Part shown: positions 8,808-17,280 of the stretch, one piece after another
Position numbering within the stretch: position 1 is the first letter of the stretch
Layout: each line of letters starts with the position of its first letter
NCBI RefSeq assembly: GCF_000568815.1
Contig: NZ_CP007201.1
Location: 868,001 to 932,000 of the forward strand
Reading direction: 5' to 3'
Source: Sulfurospirillum multivorans DSM 12446
Lineage (GTDB): Bacteria > Campylobacterota > Campylobacteria > Campylobacterales > Sulfurospirillaceae
Length of the DNA: 64,000 bases
Notes under the pieces: generated by a model
Database searches by the model: none
What the model saw: only the letters and a program-made list of their open reading frames with translations
Told to the model about the DNA's origin: nothing
Translations under genes and position numbers: made by a program

Positions 8808-9880
8808 AAATGCCGCTCCACAACCTCGATAAACGCTTCAAAACGCTTTACATGTAAAAAGGATTCAACCAATTCAATGCTCAGTTTTTCGCACAGCACA
8901 TAGGCTTTAGTTTTGTCTTCCAATGGCGCAATCGCTTCCAGCGGTTTGGCTTTGGCAGGTACGACCAAACGGCGTGAGAGTTCGGCGCCACAAAACCCAA
9001 TGCTCTGTTGCATGATGTGCAAAGGCACGTTGCCAAGGCTCTTTTCAAACGCTTTCCACAGTGCACGAACGATGGGCTGAAACTGAACGGGTTTGGGTAT
9101 AAAGCAGTTGTAAATCTCACCAAAAATGATGTGCGCCAACAGTGTGCCGATGTCAAAACCAAGCGGTCCCCAAAAGGAGAATTCGGCGTCAATGATGGAA
9201 AGGTTTTCATGTTTGATCATGATAGAACCCGTGTGTAGATCGCCGTGAATTAGACACTCTTTTTCGTTTTGAAACAGGTTTAAAAGCATGTCAATATTGT
9301 GTAGAAAAGTCACACTTTTGGGCATGGGACTAAAGTAGTCAGGCAGCGTTAATGCAGGGTGATTTTTGATGTATGGAAAAATGAAAATGTACTCTTCGCT
9401 TATGCGTTTCAAGGTAGCATTTTCATAGTAATTCGCTTCGTGTTTAGGCGGCGCTTTGGTGTAAAGCGTTGCTAAAAAGGTGCCCAGTTTCGCGTACAAC
9501 GAGGGGGCAATAAACTGATCGAACTGCGCTGTTTGCAAGAGTCTGTAGCCCACAAGATCTTCCATGACAAAGCAAAAAGAGGCTTCATCGAGGTAGTAAA
9601 GCGTTGGAATTAAGGAGGGAGCGATGCTTTTAAAATAGCTCAGCGTGTGCATCTCGACGCAAATACGGTTCTGTGGAAGTGGAAAATCCTTGCCCAAAAG
9701 CCGAAGATAGGGCGCGGCGTATTTGAGAATGAGCGAAGTGCCGCTTTGGTCGCTAATGCGAAAGATAAAATTTAAATTACCATCGCCTATCTCTTCCACG
9801 CGCAAAGGTGGGTATTGAAAAAAAGTATTTAAAGCCGTTGTCCTGTCAATATACGCTCTTATCTCATTTTCAGTTGTCAT
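8789..9880 (-). CDS. S-methyl-5-thioribose kinase-like phosphotransferase
   Basis: About 363 residues from the ATG at 9880, preceded by AAGGATC; an upstream TTG-type extension is possible but would run through a palindrome copy. The fold is APH/choline-kinase-like and the details match MtnK: EIGDGNLNFIFRI near the N-terminus, the catalytic loop HGDLHTGSIMIK, and the metal-binding IDAEFSFWGPLGFDIG. No other methionine-salvage gene is nearby. Its neighbours are a two-domain transferase and, divergently, a radical SAM/ArsM-like fusion. A role in phosphorylating a 5-substituted ribose made by that cluster is therefore a reasonable inference. Plain methylthioribose kinase is the alternative. Confidence 0.8.
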   Translation of the reverse strand: MTTENEIRAYIDRTTALNTFFQYPPLRVEEIGDGNLNFIFRISDQSGTSLILKYAAPYLRLLGKDFPLPQNRICVEMHTLSYFKSIAPSLIPTLYYLDEASFCFVMEDLVGYRLLQTAQFDQFIAPSLYAKLGTFLATLYTKAPPKHEANYYENATLKRISEEYIFIFPYIKNHPALTLPDYFSPMPKSVTFLHNIDMLLNLFQNEKECLIHGDLHTGSIMIKHENLSIIDAEFSFWGPLGFDIGTLLAHIIFGEIYNCFIPKPVQFQPIVRALWKAFEKSLGNVPLHIMQQSIGFCGAELSRRLVVPAKAKPLEAIAPLEDKTKAYVLCEKLSIELVESFLHVKRFEAFIEVVERHLCVKTH

Positions 9881-10092
9881 CTCTAAGATCCTTACATGTA
9901 AAAGCGCTATTGTAGCAAAAACAGTCAACAAACATTGACCGTATTAACCTTTTTCTAAGTCACAAAAGCTTATCATAACACCTAAATCATGTAACGGCTT
10001 AAGGTTTAAGCGTACATCAAAAATGACATGACACTGCTCTTTTTGATACATTCCCTACCCCTTACATGTAAACATTTCCCTTAGGAGAATCG

Positions 10093-10539
10093 ATGAAACT
10101 CTCTTCATTGTTAGCGTTACCCATTGCGGCATTATTGCTTGTTGGATGTGGTGGAAAAGTCGAAGAAAATGCCAAATACAACTATATTACGGCGGATGAA
10201 ACGGCAAAGTTGATGCGTGAGGACGCTTCTAAAATCGTCTTGGTAGACATTCAAGAGAAAAAAGATTTTGAGGAAGAGCACTTAAAGGGTGCGCTTGAAA
10301 CGTATGCGTATCCTGTTAAAACAGAGGATGAAAAAGCGCGACTTGCGGCATTGCTTCCTGACATTAAGCCTGATCAAAAAGTGATTATCGTCTGCCCAAG
10401 AGGCGGTGGAGGAGCAGATCGCGCGTATGATTTTTACCTTGAAAAAGGGCTGAAAAAAGAGCAACTTTTAACGCTCAAAGACGGTCAATACGGTTGGCCT
10501 CGCGATAAAATCAAAGATGTTTTAGCCGTCAGCAAATAA
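10093..10539 (+). CDS. Rhodanese-domain lipoprotein
   Basis: 148 residues. The N-terminus is a lipoprotein signal with lipobox LLVGCGG (Cys19), so the protein is anchored in the periplasm. The rest is one rhodanese domain with the DIQEKKDFEEEHLKGA segment and an active-site loop VCPRGGGGAD containing the catalytic Cys. It starts the plus-strand cluster and is followed directly by the first TVP38 gene. A ribosome site TTAGGAG precedes it. It may carry sulphane sulphur or handle a thiol-reactive metalloid; neither is proven. Confidence 0.88.
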   Translation: MKLSSLLALPIAALLLVGCGGKVEENAKYNYITADETAKLMREDASKIVLVDIQEKKDFEEEHLKGALETYAYPVKTEDEKARLAALLPDIKPDQKVIIVCPRGGGGADRAYDFYLEKGLKKEQLLTLKDGQYGWPRDKIKDVLAVSK

Positions 10540-11210
10540 TGCTCAAACCTTCCAAAATCGCGACACTGCTCTTCGTCGGTGTCGTGCTAACGCTTTTTTT
10601 CATCTGCCCTCAGACGCGCAATTACTTTTTTGAGGTCATTGCACTGTTCCAAAGTTTAGATATCGAAAGCATCAAAGCGTACATTCTTTCTTTCGGCATG
10701 TTAGCACCGCTCATCTCGTTTTTGCTGATGGTGTTTCAAGCCATCCTTGCGCCTTTGCCCGCATTTCTCATCACCTTTGCCAATGCGGCGTTGTTTGGTT
10801 GGGTTTGGGGTGCTGCACTTTCATGGTTCAGTGCCATGGTCGGAGCGCTGTTGTGTTTTTACATCGCCAAGTTTTTAGGGCGCGATGTGGTCGAAAAACT
10901 GACGAGTAAAATGGCGTTGGAGAGTGTGGATGCTTTTTTTGAGCGGCATGGGGTTTATGCGATTGTGATCGCACGACTGCTTCCGTTTATCTCCTTTGAC
11001 GTGGTCAGTTACGCCGCAGGGTTGACCTCCATGAGACTGAGCGCCTTTTTGATCGCGACGGGTGTGGGACAACTGCCTGCAACGCTGGTCTACTCCTACG
11101 CAGGAGAGATGCTTAGCGGCGGCGCGAAGACGGTTGCTTATGGGCTTTTGATTCTCTTTTCCGTTTCTATTTTGGCCTATCTGATCAAGCGAGTGTATCG
11201 TGGAAAGTGA
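10539..11210 (+). CDS. TVP38/TMEM64-family membrane protein (first of two)
   Basis: 223 residues with a hydrophobic N-terminus, the family core FANAALFGWVWGAALSWFSAMVG and the conserved RLLPFISFDVVSYAAG segment, cut here as the SNARE-associated/DedA-like signature. An inner-membrane protein of uncertain function; DedA relatives have been linked to lipid scrambling and to metal or selenite handling. It abuts the rhodanese stop codon and overlaps the following Fe-S gene by 11 bases, so it belongs to the same operon. A second copy of the family is encoded two genes on. Confidence 0.87.
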   Translation: MLKPSKIATLLFVGVVLTLFFICPQTRNYFFEVIALFQSLDIESIKAYILSFGMLAPLISFLLMVFQAILAPLPAFLITFANAALFGWVWGAALSWFSAMVGALLCFYIAKFLGRDVVEKLTSKMALESVDAFFERHGVYAIVIARLLPFISFDVVSYAAGLTSMRLSAFLIATGVGQLPATLVYSYAGEMLSGGAKTVAYGLLILFSVSILAYLIKRVYRGK

Positions 11211-12312
11211 GATCAACGCGTATGAAAAGGCGTGCGTAGATTGCAGGAGCTGTATGAAGGGCTGTCCGATGCTCTACAGCTTCACCATCTCGCCCAAAAA
11301 ATTGCTCACAAAATTTACCACAGAACTTCCGACAAGCGATATGGCATTTGCCTGTGCCAACTGCGGACTCTGCGCGCACATGTGCCCACAAGACATCGAC
11401 TTTGGAAAGGTTTTCACCGCTTCTAAAACAACGTTTGCGGATGATAAAAACGTGTTGAAAAAGTACGGCTATGGTGCGGTCATCTTCCACCAAAAAAGTA
11501 GTTTTTCAAGACTTTTTTCTACTACAAAAAAGTTTACAACTGGAGAGTACACCCATATGGCATTTATGCCTGGATGTGCGCTTAGCTCGTACTCTCCCAG
11601 TCTTGTTCATAGCGTATTTTCGTATTTGCGTTCTAAATGTTCTGGCATTGGCATCATTCAGCAGTGCTGTGGCACGCCCACACGCATGATGGGCGATATG
11701 GCGCAGTTTAAAATGTACCATTCACAGCTTGAGCGTGATCTTGAAAAAATGGGCGCCACCACGGTTGTGACCGCCTGTGAGAACTGTTTTATGAGCATCA
11801 AAACGTACGCGCCACACATCAAGATCGTCTCACTCTATTCACTGTTAGAGCAGATCGGACTGCCAGAAAGTGCGAAAGAACGCCATAAAAACGCGCCCAA
11901 AATGGCACTGCACGATCCCTGTCCGACACGGTATGAAAAAGAAATTCACAAAGATGTGCGCACGCTTTTAGCACAACTGGGTCTGCCTTACGAAGAGTTC
12001 AAACAAAACCGTGAAAAAACGCTTTGTTGCGGCAGTGGAGGTATGTTGGAACTCACCCATTCGGGCTTAGCGCATGAGCAGATGCGCTCTCGTGCGAACC
12101 AAACGGCATGCGAGAGCATCGTCAGTTACTGCCAAAGTTGCGCGGAGTCGATGAGCAAAGGGGGTAAAAACGGGGTGCATCTGCTCGATCTCATCTTCAA
12201 TCCTGATTTTGCAATGAAGCAAGAAGCGCAAGGAGTGCTGAAAAAATGGTACAACCGTTTCAGTTCACGCCAGAAAATCCACGCCTTAAAGGATGACGCA
12301 TCAAAAAGATAG
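11200..12312 (+). CDS. GlpC/HdrD-type (Fe-S) oxidoreductase
   Basis: 370 residues. Two 4Fe-4S motifs are at the N-terminus (CVDCRSCMKGCPM near 13-24 and CANCGLCAHMCPQ near 50-62). Two CCG domains follow, with CCGTPTRMMGD near 156 and LCCGSGGML near 274, and paired CENCF and CQSCAES motifs. This is the cysteine-rich heterodisulfide-reductase/GlpC architecture that takes electrons from a membrane or soluble donor. It lies between two TVP38 genes, so it may serve as electron donor to the radical SAM fusion or reduce an arsenical or thiol intermediate; that is inference. Confidence 0.87.
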   Translation: MESEINAYEKACVDCRSCMKGCPMLYSFTISPKKLLTKFTTELPTSDMAFACANCGLCAHMCPQDIDFGKVFTASKTTFADDKNVLKKYGYGAVIFHQKSSFSRLFSTTKKFTTGEYTHMAFMPGCALSSYSPSLVHSVFSYLRSKCSGIGIIQQCCGTPTRMMGDMAQFKMYHSQLERDLEKMGATTVVTACENCFMSIKTYAPHIKIVSLYSLLEQIGLPESAKERHKNAPKMALHDPCPTRYEKEIHKDVRTLLAQLGLPYEEFKQNREKTLCCGSGGMLELTHSGLAHEQMRSRANQTACESIVSYCQSCAESMSKGGKNGVHLLDLIFNPDFAMKQEAQGVLKKWYNRFSSRQKIHALKDDASKR

Positions 12313-12335
12313 CCCTGTTTTTAGCCTTTGGCGTC

Positions 12336-12944
12336 TTGATGTTCCTCTTTTATAAAACGGGCGTGCTCTCTTACGCGCAAGTCGAATCGATCAAAACCTT
12401 TGTCCTTAGCTTTGGCATTTACGCTCCGATTATATTCATCGTCCTCTTTACACTTGCACCGCTTATCTTCTTTCCTGATGGCATTTTAGCGCTTGCAGGT
12501 GGGCTTATCTTTGGGTTTGCGTGGGGAAGTGTTTACATCATCGTGGGTGCGTTATGTGGGGGAACACTCTCTTTTTATCTTGCACGACTGTATGGCAAAA
12601 AAATGCACGAAAAATTGGCACATGAAAAACTGATAAACTTTCAAAAAAGCGTTAAAAAGCATGGATTTGTGATGATTTTACTGCTTCGTTTAGTCCCGCT
12701 TGTGCCATTTAACATCATCAGTTACAGCGCTGGATTTTCAACGATTCGCTACCGTGATTTTTTCTTCGCAACGTTTTTGGGCATGTTGCCTGGCGTTTTG
12801 GTGTACTCCAACATCGGAGCGCAATCGCTGAGTTTTGGAAGCCATGAGTTTTACATCTCCGTTGGCTTATTGGTGGTGCTTGTGGTGGTTTCAATGATTT
12901 TAAAACAACGTGTGAAAAAGAGGTTAGAAGCGTATGAAAAGTAG
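12336..12944 (+). CDS. TVP38/TMEM64-family membrane protein (second), start uncertain
   Basis: Homologous to the gene at 10539: PLIFFPDGILALAGGLIFGF, then RLVPLVPFNIISYSAGFS. The first ordinary start codons (TTG 12336, ATG 12339) fall inside the first membrane helix. The frame remains open back to 12297 and would read IKKIALFLAFGV, a natural N-terminus. The codon at 12300 is ATC, and an AAAGGA ribosome-like site sits 6 bases before it. Initiation at a rare codon, or a real start at 12336, are both possible. The stop overlaps the start of the 995-aa fusion. Confidence 0.82.
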   Translation: MMFLFYKTGVLSYAQVESIKTFVLSFGIYAPIIFIVLFTLAPLIFFPDGILALAGGLIFGFAWGSVYIIVGALCGGTLSFYLARLYGKKMHEKLAHEKLINFQKSVKKHGFVMILLLRLVPLVPFNIISYSAGFSTIRYRDFFFATFLGMLPGVLVYSNIGAQSLSFGSHEFYISVGLLVVLVVVSMILKQRVKKRLEAYEK

Positions 12945-15921
12945 TTGGCAGAGAATTGTTTTTGAAGAGCATCCGATTTACGTACACCGCCACAGTGCGG
13001 ACTGGTTTGTGCCCAATGCAAGTGCGGATGCGTTATTGCAAAGTGCGGAGAAAAGCCTTGCGTATGAGCAGTTAAAACACCGCATTTCAGAACCAAATCC
13101 GCTGCATTACAGACCAAAACCCTCGTCTAAAACAGCCCTTCATGAGTTTTGGATACACCTCACCAACCGTTGCAATCTTAGCTGTACGCACTGCCTTTTT
13201 AGCTCTTCGCCCACCGAAAAAGACACGCTAAGTTGCGAGACCATAGCTTTACATGTAAACGAAGCGTACGCCCTTGGCTGTCGGCTTTTTATCATCAGCG
13301 GTGGCGAGCCGTTGGTGCATCCTGAACTGTTGGCGTTGGTAGAGTTGATTTTAGCACTCAGCGACACCGAAGTAGTCATCTTGACCAATGGCATGTTGCT
13401 TGAAAAAATCTTTACATGTAAAGATTTCCCCACATCACGACTGCACTTTCAAATCAGCCTTGATGGTCTGCCTAAAGAGCATGACGCCATTCGAGGGCAT
13501 GGGAGTTTTGAGAAGTTGGAGCGAAACATCCTTTGGCTTCAAAAAGCGGGTTACTCGTTCTCTTTATCTGTTTGTTTGCATCCACTGAATATTCAGAGTT
13601 TAGAAGCCATTGTGGCGTTGACATGCGAACTCAAAGCAGGGCATCTGCATTTCTTATGGTATTTCTCGCGCGGACGTGGTGAAAATGAGGGATTGATAGC
13701 GCATGACACGCTTTTTAATGCACTGATTAATGCCTATCAAAAAGCGCAAAAATTAGGGCTTGTCATCGACAATTTTGAAGCGCTAAAAACGCAAATCTTC
13801 GCCCCAAAAGGAACGGTACACGACGGCTCTAGCTCAGGACGTAGTTCCATCGCTTTAGGCTACGATGGGCATTTTTATCCCAGTGCGGCGATGGTTGGAG
13901 AGGGTGAACTTTTGATGGAAGGAAAGAGCATCGCTGAAGCGCTTGAAAGTAGGGTGGCTAAGGACATTGCGTCGCAGTCCATCACAGCACTCTCTTCTCC
14001 ACTTCGTTTTTTACTCGGTGGCGGCGACTTAGACCACAGCTTTTCTCATGCCAAAACGTTTATGGGCGATGACCCGTATGAACCGCTTTTGGAAAAGCTT
14101 GCATTGTGGCTGATAACAGAGGAAGCGAAGCGGTTTGAGCCTTTACATGTAAAGCCTGCTTTGTGTTTGGAAATGGGCGACATCTTGCAGAGTTGTGGTG
14201 AGAATGAGGGTGTGGCGCATACCCATGCGAATTGTCTGCTTGCCACGGGTGAGAGCGAGTCGTTGCGTTTGGTTAAAGCCTTTTACCATGATGCGGCGTT
14301 AGAGGACAAGGAAAGCATACTTAACCCTGCGTGCTATGAAGAGCAGTACCTTTCGCACATTCCTGCACACTTGCGCTTTCGAGGATACGGCTGTGGCAGT
14401 CCTATCTTAGATGCGAAACTCAAAATGGGTGAATCAATGCTAGATTTGGGTTCTGGCAGAGGCATTGAGTGTTTTATCGCCTCAAAACTTGTAGGAAAAA
14501 GTGGGCGTATTGTCGGGGTCGATATGCTGGATTCCATGCTGAAAATCGCGCGAAGTGGGGCGCAAGAGGTGGCACAAAGTCTGGGCTACAACAACCTCGC
14601 CTTTGCCAAAGGCTACCTTGAAGCATTGCCAGAGGAAGAAGGGAGTTTTGATGTCATCACCTCCAACTGTGTGCTCAACCTTTCGAGTCACAAACGCAAA
14701 CTTTTTGCAGAAATCTTTCGCGTACTTAAAAAGGGTGGAAGGCTCGTGGTCTCCGATGTCATCTGCGATGAAGAGGCAAGTGCGCTCATCCGCAACGACG
14801 CGAAACTGAGCGGTGAGTGCATCGGTGGCGCACTGACACAAGCGCATCTTTTAGGACTGCTTCGTGAGAGTGGGTTTGAGAACATTGCGCTTATCAAACG
14901 CTTTTTTTACCGTGAAGTACAAGGGCATACCTTTTATTCGCTCACCTTTGAAGCATACAAACCAAGTGAGCAAAAGAGGATCGAAGTCATCTACAAAGGT
15001 GTGGGCGAGAGCCTTGCCTTGGAAAATGGTATCACTCTTTTTAAAGGCATCAAAACACGCATTGATGAGGCTTTGGCAAAGCGGTTGGAAAATGAACTAT
15101 TTTTGCTAGATGAGAAGGGAAATGTTACCAACCAAGAGGGGCAGAGTTGTTGTTGTGCGACACCGCCTGAGGCGAAATCAAGTCTTTTATTGACTCCAAA
15201 ACCAATGGCAAAAGTTTCGTTTAGCGTAACGCCTAAGCAGAATCATAACTGCATGGTCTGCTCCTCGGAGCTTGTGTATGAGGCGACATTGCAAGAAGCC
15301 ACGTGCTACTACTGCGGAAGTGTGAGTCATCAAAGCGTTACATGTAAAGAGGGGCATTATGTCTGCGATGCGTGTCATGCGAAAGAGGCGTTGGCGGTCA
15401 TTGAACACATCTGTGCAACATCCAAAGAGCGCGATATGCTTAAATTATTTCAACAAATCCGAGAGCATCCAAGTATCCCAAAACACGGGCCAGAACATCA
15501 TGCAATGGTGCCTGCTATCATCGTAACTGCGTATAAAAACAGCGGTGGAAAAGTGAGTGAGAGTGCGCTTAAAACCGCGATTTCAAGAGGTTCTAGCATT
15601 ATGGGTGGTGCGTGTGGATTTTTGGGTATCTGCGGTGCGGCAAGTGGTGTGGGCATCGGTTTTGCCATTCTTTTAGAGTCTTCACCCGTTGCCAAAAAAG
15701 CGCGCTCCTCTGCTCAAAAAGTAACGTACGCCGTGCTAGGTAAAATAGCCGAATACGAAGCGGCGCGCTGTTGCCACAGGGAAGTCTGGACAGCGCTCAA
15801 CATCGCTTCGTCGCTCTCCGAAACGTTTTTACATGTAAAGCTTTTGGCTGAGATGAAAACGAAATGCGATCAGAAGAAATTTAACCAGTATTGCTACGGA
15901 AAAGAGTGTCCGATCTTTTAA
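12934..15921 (+). CDS. Three-domain fusion: radical SAM enzyme, ArsM-like methyltransferase, DUF5714-like Cys-rich domain
   Basis: 995 residues. Residues about 70-330 are a radical SAM domain with the cluster motif CNLSCTHC (Cys80, 84, 87) and the GGEP motif. A Cys-containing linker (PALCLEMGDILQSCGENEG) follows. Residues about 470-690 are a class I methyltransferase of ArsM type: SAM motif LDLGSGRGIE and the three arsenite-binding cysteines in YGCGSP (Cys487), SNCVLN (Cys579) and GECIGG (Cys629), spaced like those of characterised ArsM. A CCC cluster near 725 leads to a C-terminal domain (about 755-995) with CMVC, CYYCG, CDAC and a terminal CYGKEC, resembling DUF5714. ArsM methylates As(III); ArsS-type radical SAM enzymes add 5-deoxyadenosyl. 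Here both steps may be in one chain. Five palindrome copies lie inside. Confidence 0.82.
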   Translation: MKSSWQRIVFEEHPIYVHRHSADWFVPNASADALLQSAEKSLAYEQLKHRISEPNPLHYRPKPSSKTALHEFWIHLTNRCNLSCTHCLFSSSPTEKDTLSCETIALHVNEAYALGCRLFIISGGEPLVHPELLALVELILALSDTEVVILTNGMLLEKIFTCKDFPTSRLHFQISLDGLPKEHDAIRGHGSFEKLERNILWLQKAGYSFSLSVCLHPLNIQSLEAIVALTCELKAGHLHFLWYFSRGRGENEGLIAHDTLFNALINAYQKAQKLGLVIDNFEALKTQIFAPKGTVHDGSSSGRSSIALGYDGHFYPSAAMVGEGELLMEGKSIAEALESRVAKDIASQSITALSSPLRFLLGGGDLDHSFSHAKTFMGDDPYEPLLEKLALWLITEEAKRFEPLHVKPALCLEMGDILQSCGENEGVAHTHANCLLATGESESLRLVKAFYHDAALEDKESILNPACYEEQYLSHIPAHLRFRGYGCGSPILDAKLKMGESMLDLGSGRGIECFIASKLVGKSGRIVGVDMLDSMLKIARSGAQEVAQSLGYNNLAFAKGYLEALPEEEGSFDVITSNCVLNLSSHKRKLFAEIFRVLKKGGRLVVSDVICDEEASALIRNDAKLSGECIGGALTQAHLLGLLRESGFENIALIKRFFYREVQGHTFYSLTFEAYKPSEQKRIEVIYKGVGESLALENGITLFKGIKTRIDEALAKRLENELFLLDEKGNVTNQEGQSCCCATPPEAKSSLLLTPKPMAKVSFSVTPKQNHNCMVCSSELVYEATLQEATCYYCGSVSHQSVTCKEGHYVCDACHAKEALAVIEHICATSKERDMLKLFQQIREHPSIPKHGPEHHAMVPAIIVTAYKNSGGKVSESALKTAISRGSSIMGGACGFLGICGAASGVGIGFAILLESSPVAKKARSSAQKVTYAVLGKIAEYEAARCCHREVWTALNIASSLSETFLHVKLLAEMKTKCDQKKFNQYCYGKECPIF

Positions 15922-15922
15922 A

Positions 15923-16783
15923 TCAATGGGTCTGGTACCGCTTCATAAAAAAATGATGCAACCACAATGAAAAGGCGATGACACCACTTCCCAAAGCAAG
16001 CAAGGTGTAATTGGTCGGGGTTCCCCAAATCAGAAGGTTCATCACCAATCCTGCGGGAACTAAAGCGTTGTTCATGATGCCAAGTACGCCTGCATCGACT
16101 TCGCACGCACCCTTGTTCCATAGAAAATACCCAAGCCCTGAGGCTATGACGCCCAGCCACAGTAAAACGCCCCATTGTGTGAAGGTTGGGGAGAGTTTTT
16201 CTGTGTTGCCAAACCATCCAAACGCAACCAAACTGACGATCAAGGCTCCAAAATGAAAGTACCCAAACACATCGCGTTGGGCGATGTCTTGATGCGACTC
16301 CATCACTTTCTTATACGCACTTTGCCCGATGGCAAAACAGATATTTGCCCCTTGTACCATCAAAAAACCGGTGATAAACTGCGATGTCACATCGTGGTAA
16401 CGGATGATATACGCTCCCAAAACCGCCACGCCCGTGCTCACAAGGTAGAGGGGTTTAAATTGAGCTTTTAACGCGTCATAAACCAAGGTCACATACATGG
16501 GGGTAAAAATGGTAAAAAGAATGACTTCAGGCACGGTGAGAAATAAAAAGGATTGGTAGAAAAAGAGGTACATGATGCCTATTTGCACACTGCCGATCAG
16601 CATGATTTTAAGCTTTAATTCTGTGGCAACACCTCGAAATTTTGTGAGAGGTAAAAAGATGAGTGAGGCAAGGGAGACACGTACCAAGACAGCAAAATAA
16701 CTATCGATTTTTCCTGCTAAAACTTCGCCAATAAAACTAAATGAAAACGCCCAAATAAGCGTCACTGTAATCAAATATCGCAT
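15923..16783 (-). CDS. EamA/DMT-family transporter
   Basis: 286 residues with ten predicted membrane helices in two EamA repeats (N-terminal LITVTLIWAFSFSFIGEVLAG; second half GYFLWNKGACEVDAG). Members export or import metabolites such as amino acids or vitamins; the substrate here is unknown. It converges on the radical SAM fusion with only one base between the stop codons, so there is no room for a dedicated terminator. It might export the product of that cluster, but the opposite orientation gives no direct support. Confidence 0.82.
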   Translation of the reverse strand: MRYLITVTLIWAFSFSFIGEVLAGKIDSYFAVLVRVSLASLIFLPLTKFRGVATELKLKIMLIGSVQIGIMYLFFYQSFLFLTVPEVILFTIFTPMYVTLVYDALKAQFKPLYLVSTGVAVLGAYIIRYHDVTSQFITGFLMVQGANICFAIGQSAYKKVMESHQDIAQRDVFGYFHFGALIVSLVAFGWFGNTEKLSPTFTQWGVLLWLGVIASGLGYFLWNKGACEVDAGVLGIMNNALVPAGLVMNLLIWGTPTNYTLLALGSGVIAFSLWLHHFFMKRYQTH

Positions 16784-16854
16784 GAGTATCCTTCAAAAAA
16801 TGAAGCCATTACTATACCATGAGGATGATTATGTTTAACGTAAAAAAGTGTGAG

Positions 16855-16881
16855 AAGAAAAAAGGCAGGGTTAACTGCCTT
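16855..16881 (-). terminator. Rho-independent terminator of the ferredoxin gene
   Basis: Read on the minus strand, AAGGCAG and CTGCCTT form a 7-bp stem around TTAACC, followed by a T-run (TTTTTCTTC). It sits 12 bases after the ferredoxin stop codon. Confidence 0.82.
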
Positions 16882-16892
16882 AAGCGTGTGAA

Positions 16893-17105
16893 TTAAGCAC
16901 CTAAAACAATACAGCCTTCTGTTGGACAGGCTTCGATACACGCAGGGGATGAATGATGCCCAACACACTCAACACATTTGTCTGCAAAAACATAATAGGT
17001 CTCAGCGCCCGTTGGGTTCTCGCTATCATCAACAATAGCCTCCACAGGACACTCATCGATACAGGCTCCACATGCAATACAAATATCCGTAATTTTCGCT
17101 GCCAT
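16893..17105 (-). CDS. 2[4Fe-4S] ferredoxin
   Basis: 70 residues. Two cluster motifs are present: CIACGACIDECPV and CVECVGHHSSPACIEACPT; the second has the long insertion seen in Chromatium-type ferredoxins (CxxC-x8-CxxxC). A small cytoplasmic electron carrier, monocistronic with its own terminator. A likely donor for radical SAM or reductive enzymes nearby, though this is not specific. Confidence 0.92.
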   Translation of the reverse strand: MAAKITDICIACGACIDECPVEAIVDDSENPTGAETYYVFADKCVECVGHHSSPACIEACPTEGCIVLGA

Positions 17106-17280
17106 AACTTTTCCTTAATTGAGATTTTTAATCAAAAAATTTTACTATAAGATCGTAGCATGAAAATAGCTTCACATGTAAAACGCGCTAAACGTTAAAA
17201 GTTTACGCTACTTCTTTTTTTCTCAGCAATTTTATAGCAAAAGGAGACTATAAAGTGAAAACGAAACGACAAGGATCTGC

